Positions 8,255 to 10,988 of a DNA stretch of 10,988 nucleotides are shown here, piece by piece (within the stretch, counting starts at the first letter, position 1; each line of letters opens with the position of its first letter). The stretch lies in NCBI GenBank assembly GCA_023410975.1, contig JAEYPG010000363.1, positions 1 to 10,988 on the forward strand. The letters run 5' to 3'. The position numbers and the translations under genes were made by a program. This DNA is from Pseudomonadota bacterium (GTDB taxonomy: Bacteria; Pseudomonadota; Gammaproteobacteria; Burkholderiales; Burkholderiaceae_C). The notes below the pieces were generated by a model, which did not search any database, was not told where the DNA came from, and was given only the letters and a program-made list of their open reading frames with translations.

Positions 8255-8260
8255 TTTATA
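8255..8260 (-). promoter_or_regulatory. Possible -10 element TATAAA
   Basis: TATAAA on the minus strand (5/6 to the -10 consensus) lies in the most AT-rich part of the intergenic region. A transcript starting here would run about 150 nt to the leader terminator. The -35 position at 17-bp spacing reads GGCACA, a poor match to TTGACA. It overlaps the perfect DnaA box at 8256-8264, so DnaA could occlude it if both are real. Confidence 0.3.
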
Positions 8261-8264
8261 CACA
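8256..8264 (+). promoter_or_regulatory. Perfect DnaA-box 9-mer TTATACACA
   Basis: TTATACACA on the plus strand matches the DnaA-box consensus TTATNCACA exactly. A second 9-mer, ATATGCACA at 8303-8311, matches at all but the first base in the same orientation, 47 bp away. CTTGTG(C/T) occurs three times in 8257-8313. There is no AT-rich unwinding element and no dnaA/dnaN nearby, so this is at most a regulatory site, not an origin. Confidence 0.4.
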
Positions 8265-8275
8265 AGCCGCCCGCC

Positions 8276-8313
8276 CTTGTGCCGCCTCAGGCTCCCAGCC
8301 TGATATGCACAAG
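8276..8313 (-). other. Two-step perfect hairpin in the mucD-lepA region
   Basis: On the minus strand an outer 7-bp stem CTTGTGC/GCACAAG (8313-8307 with 8282-8276) encloses an inner 6-bp stem CAGGCT/AGCCTG (8302-8297 with 8293-8288) with a GGG loop, separated by internal-loop bases ATAT and AGGCG. All 13 pairs are Watson-Crick. It could be an RNA stem or a protein-binding palindrome. Confidence 0.6.
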
Positions 8314-8429
8314 ATGAACTGCGGCTGACGCAGCGCAACATTCCAACCCAGCATAAGGGCAATCCCGCACCGAGCCGGCTTGGGGCGGCGAAGCAAGCTC
8401 CACTGCAGCGGTTGCCGATTGCGCCTCGT

Positions 8430-8462
8430 GAAAAAACCCAGCGCCCCAGTGGGACGCCGGGT
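8430..8462 (-). terminator. Intrinsic terminator after mucD
   Basis: On the minus strand, ACCCGGCGTCCC and GGGGCGCTGGGT form a 12-bp stem (two G-U pairs) with the 3-nt loop ACT, followed by a run of T ending at 8431. It starts about 25 bp past the mucD stop and closes the sigma-E module, separating it from lepA. Confidence 0.92.
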
Positions 8463-8486
8463 CTTGCTCATCGGCGACCAGAAAGC

Positions 8487-9992
8487 TCAGCGGCTGCTGC
8501 CGTTGGCGCCGGGCCGGATGATCAGGTAGTTGGTCTGCTCGCCGCGGCGCACCAGCACGGTGAGCGGCTTGGAGCGCTCCGCCTTCTCCACCAGGCCCGT
8601 GAACTGGCGCGAGCTGGTGATCTCGGTGTTGTCCACCGTCAGGATCACGTCGCCCTCGCGCAGCCCGGCGCGCGCCGCCGCACCTTCCGCCGATTCCACC
8701 CGCACACCGCCACGCACCTTGAGCTCGCGGCGCTGCGCATCGCTGAGGTCCGACACTGACAGCCCGATAGGCGTGGTGGCGCTGGCGCGCGGGGCGCTCT
8801 CGGCCTGGGCGACGCGGCGCGGCTTCTCGGGTTCGATCTCGGCCACCGTCACCGCCAGGTCCCGGTAGTCGCCGCGGCGGAACACCTGCAGCGTGGTGCG
8901 CGTGCCGGGCTTGGTGCCGCCGATGACGCGCGGCAGCTCGCCCGAGCGCTCCACCGTCTTGCCGTCCACCTTGGTGATGATGTCGCCGGGCTCGATGCCC
9001 GCCTTTTCCGCCGGGCCGCCCGTCTCCACGCCTTGCACCAGCGCGCCGATGGGCTTGCCCAGGCCGATGGACTCCGCCACCTCCTTGGTCACCGGCGCGA
9101 TCTGCACCCCGATGCGCCCGCGCACCACGCGGCCGTTGGTGCGCAGTTGCTCGGCCACGCGGATAGCCTCGTCGATGGGAATGGCGAAGGAAATGCCCAT
9201 GAAGCCACCGGAGCGGCTGTAGATCTGCGAGTTGATCCCGACCACCTCGCCACGCATGTTCAGCAGCGGCCCGCCGGAGTTGCCGGGGTTGATGGCGACG
9301 TCGGTCTGGATGAAGGGCAGGTAGTCGCCCGTGTCGCGCTGCTTGGCGCTGACGATGCCGGCAGTCACGGTGTTGTCCAGGCCAAAGGGCGAGCCGATGG
9401 CCACCACCCACTCGCCCACGCGCAGCCGGCCCACGTCCCCGATGCGCACGAAGGGCAGCCCCGTGGCCTCGATCTTGACCACCGCCACATCGGTTCGGGT
9501 ATCGGCGCCGACGATGCGTGCCTTGAGCTCGCGCTTGTCCGCGAGGGTGACGACGACCTCGTCGGCGCCCTCCACCACGTGCGCGTTGGTCATCACGAAA
9601 CCGTCGGCGCTGAGGATGAAGCCCGAGCCCACGCCGCGCTGCTGCGGCTCTTCATTGCCGCCACCGCCGCCGGGCGGGCCGCGCCGCGGGTCGGGCCGCC
9701 CGGGCATTGGGATGCCGAAGCGCCGGAAGAACTCTTCCAGGCTCTCGTCCATCTCCGGCGTGCCGCGGCTGGCGCGCCCGCGCTCCAGGGTACGGATGTT
9801 GACCACCGCCGGCCCAACCCGGTCCACCAGCTCGGTGAAGTCCGGCAGCACCTGCGCCTGGGCCGGGGCCTGCGCCGGCCCCTGCTGCGCATGCGCCGGC
9901 AGGCCCAGCGTCACGCCCAGGCTGAACGCCGTCAGCGCGGACAGCACGGCACGACGGGCCCGTCGGCCCTGCAATACGCCATCGACTCGCAT
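8487..9992 (-). CDS. mucD: Periplasmic Do/DegQ-type serine endoprotease MucD
   Basis: A 501-residue HtrA-family protease for quality control of misfolded envelope proteins. A signal peptide with twin-Arg-rich n-region and hydrophobic core (about 15-30) ends in AHA (33-35), a good signal peptidase I site, followed by a Gln/Pro/Ala linker. The trypsin-like domain has the triad H138 (TNAHV), D168 (TRTDVAVVK) and S239 (NPGNSGGPL). Two PDZ domains follow at about 293-385 and 405-495. A Gly-rich loop (about 106-113) lies where LA-loop insertions occur in Do proteases. Position after rseB/mucB supports MucD, a product of the AlgU/sigma-E operon in Pseudomonas and Burkholderiales. The ATG at 9992 has a weak AAGGGA upstream and gives a sound signal peptide. 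A strong terminator follows. Confidence 0.93.
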   Translation of the reverse strand: MRVDGVLQGRRARRAVLSALTAFSLGVTLGLPAHAQQGPAQAPAQAQVLPDFTELVDRVGPAVVNIRTLERGRASRGTPEMDESLEEFFRRFGIPMPGRPDPRRGPPGGGGGNEEPQQRGVGSGFILSADGFVMTNAHVVEGADEVVVTLADKRELKARIVGADTRTDVAVVKIEATGLPFVRIGDVGRLRVGEWVVAIGSPFGLDNTVTAGIVSAKQRDTGDYLPFIQTDVAINPGNSGGPLLNMRGEVVGINSQIYSRSGGFMGISFAIPIDEAIRVAEQLRTNGRVVRGRIGVQIAPVTKEVAESIGLGKPIGALVQGVETGGPAEKAGIEPGDIITKVDGKTVERSGELPRVIGGTKPGTRTTLQVFRRGDYRDLAVTVAEIEPEKPRRVAQAESAPRASATTPIGLSVSDLSDAQRRELKVRGGVRVESAEGAAARAGLREGDVILTVDNTEITSSRQFTGLVEKAERSKPLTVLVRRGEQTNYLIIRPGANGSSR

Positions 9993-10038
9993 GAAGGTTC
10001 CCTTGTCTGTTGAAGTGCTTTTACCCGCGGGAGGGTGT

Positions 10039-10988
10039 TCAAGACCGGCGCGTCAGGCCGGCCGCAAACTTTTGCAGCGTAGCCATGGGCACCTCGCCGA
10101 CCGCCGTCACCCACCATGAGCCCTGGCGCTGCATCAGGGTATGGGTGGCGCCGATGGCGGTCTGCACTGGGCGGTGGTGCTCGCCACGGTAAGGTTCGAT
10201 GAACAGCGACACGTGCGTGAGCCCGTCGGCGTACACCACCTGCAGCGTCTCGCCGTTGCGCCCTCCCTCGCCCTCGTCAAGCACGCGCTTGAAGCAGCTC
10301 AGCAACTCGAAACCCGGCACCTCCGGCGCGCTCCAGCCCTCCGTATCGAGCCGCGTGCGCACTTGCACCGGGCGCAGCACGCGATAGCCGTCGAGTTTGC
10401 GCATGGGGCGCAGCACCGTGTCGGGCTGCGGTCGCACACCGAGCGTGAGCTCGCTGAAAGCAGCACTTTCCAGCACGCGCCCGTCCGCGGCCAGCAAGTC
10501 CACGCGCAGCAACAGCGCGGTGTGCGGCTCCATCCACAACCGCTGGGCAAAGCGCAGCCCGTCGCGCGGATGCAGCAGGAACACCTGCGCCTCGTGGCCA
10601 GCAATGCGGTCCGTGCCTTGCGGGCGCAGCTCGTAGCGCTCGAACACCTGCTCATCGGGACGTGCGCGCAGCAGCACCGGCATCGCCGCACCGGGCTCGC
10701 GCTGCTCGAACACCGCCAGCCGGCGCTCGGGCCACAACGTCAGCACTTCGTCGTCGTGGCGGAACACGCGCCGCATCTGGCCATCAAGCATCTCCATGCG
10801 CTCGTACTGGTGGCCGTTCTCGCCGTAATGCGCCACGCGCGAGCTGCTGGCCGTGCCGCCGACGCTGTGCACCAGCGTGCCCTGGAAGTTGCGATGCTGC
10901 GCCGCCTCGCGCAGCCGCAGCAGCCAAGCCGTGCCGTCGGCTGGCGCCGCGATCAGGGACGGTGCGGCGATGCCGGTGCTGCTGCGCG
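10039..10988 (-). CDS. rseB: Sigma-E factor regulatory protein RseB/MucB, 5' end outside window
   Basis: The visible 315 codons run off the window edge. RseB/MucB is a periplasmic protein that binds the anti-sigma factor RseA/MucA, protects it from DegS/AlgW cleavage, and releases it on sensing lipoprotein or LPS signals. The N-terminal LolA-like domain starts near the edge (LLRLREAAQHRNFQGTLVH, then SSRVAHYGENGHQYERMEMLDG). RFAQRLWMEPHTALLLRVDLL is a typical RseB stretch, and the C-terminal domain ends GEVPMATLQKFAAGL. Only the signal peptide and perhaps a few more residues appear to be missing. The open frame continues upstream of the GTG at 10872, so that codon is not the real start. It lies 46 nt before mucD; rpoE and rseA would be expected beyond the right edge. 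Confidence 0.9.
   Translation of the reverse strand, partial: RSSTGIAAPSLIAAPADGTAWLLRLREAAQHRNFQGTLVHSVGGTASSSRVAHYGENGHQYERMEMLDGQMRRVFRHDDEVLTLWPERRLAVFEQREPGAAMPVLLRARPDEQVFERYELRPQGTDRIAGHEAQVFLLHPRDGLRFAQRLWMEPHTALLLRVDLLAADGRVLESAAFSELTLGVRPQPDTVLRPMRKLDGYRVLRPVQVRTRLDTEGWSAPEVPGFELLSCFKRVLDEGEGGRNGETLQVVYADGLTHVSLFIEPYRGEHHRPVQTAIGATHTLMQRQGSWWVTAVGEVPMATLQKFAAGLTRRS

Larger units (their letters stand above)
7981..8429 (-). other. Gene-free, structured leader region upstream of lepA
   Basis: No convincing gene lies between the mucD terminator and the lepA ATG. The middle part (about 8100-8360) is visibly less GC-rich than the flanking genes and is full of perfect inverted repeats; the individual elements are listed separately. 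Open frames crossing it (for example one starting with the ATG at 8170, reading MKAQQAVAIRF) turn into Arg/Pro-rich translation and lack a clear ribosome-binding site. The proximal 118 nt (7981-8098) are very GC-rich, with a 6-bp hairpin (GCAGGC/GCCTGC, 8023-8040) and no recognisable promoter. In related Burkholderiales I recall a small glutaredoxin-like gene between mucD and lepA; nothing resembling one is seen here. Confidence 0.6.

Noticed and set aside
8256..8311. Replication origin suggested by DnaA-box-like motifs.
   Set aside because: Only two 9-mers, no AT-rich unwinding region, and no dnaA, dnaN, gidA or parAB neighbours.

Overview
The window comes from a bacterial chromosome with high G+C content. 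Gene order and protein sequences point to a betaproteobacterium of the Burkholderiales, most likely Comamonadaceae or a close relative. PdxJ, LepB and RecO read like the versions I know from that family. All ten protein genes lie on the minus strand, so transcription runs from the right end of the window to the left.

There are two transcriptional blocks. On the right (10988 to 8487) is the tail of the envelope-stress (sigma-E/AlgU) module: a 5'-truncated rseB/mucB, then a periplasmic Do/DegQ-type serine protease (mucD). It is closed by a strong intrinsic terminator at 8430-8462. A gene-free stretch of about 500 bp follows (7981-8486), dense in inverted repeats. It holds a second intrinsic terminator 118 nt upstream of lepA and two DnaA-box-like 9-mers.

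On the left (7980 to 123) is a long housekeeping operon: lepA (translation factor EF4), lepB (signal peptidase I), rnc (RNase III), era (GTPase for 30S assembly), recO (recombination mediator), pdxJ (pyridoxine 5'-phosphate synthase), acpS (holo-ACP synthase) and nagZ (beta-N-acetylglucosaminidase). Several junctions overlap by 4 nt (GTGA for era/recO and pdxJ/acpS, ATGA for acpS/nagZ), and recO/pdxJ overlap by 38 nt. This indicates translational coupling and fixes several starts, including GTG starts. The block ends in a head-to-head pair of dispersed REP-like palindromes at 18-91.

I see no transferred system, defence locus, CRISPR array or mobile element. The points worth a second look are: the structured lepA leader, which may be an attenuator or a small RNA; the lepB-rnc junction, where a small membrane-protein gene (DUF4845) expected by synteny seems to have been deleted, leaving only its last codons; a highly acidic N-terminal extension on Era; and compensatory base changes between the two halves of the terminal REP pair.
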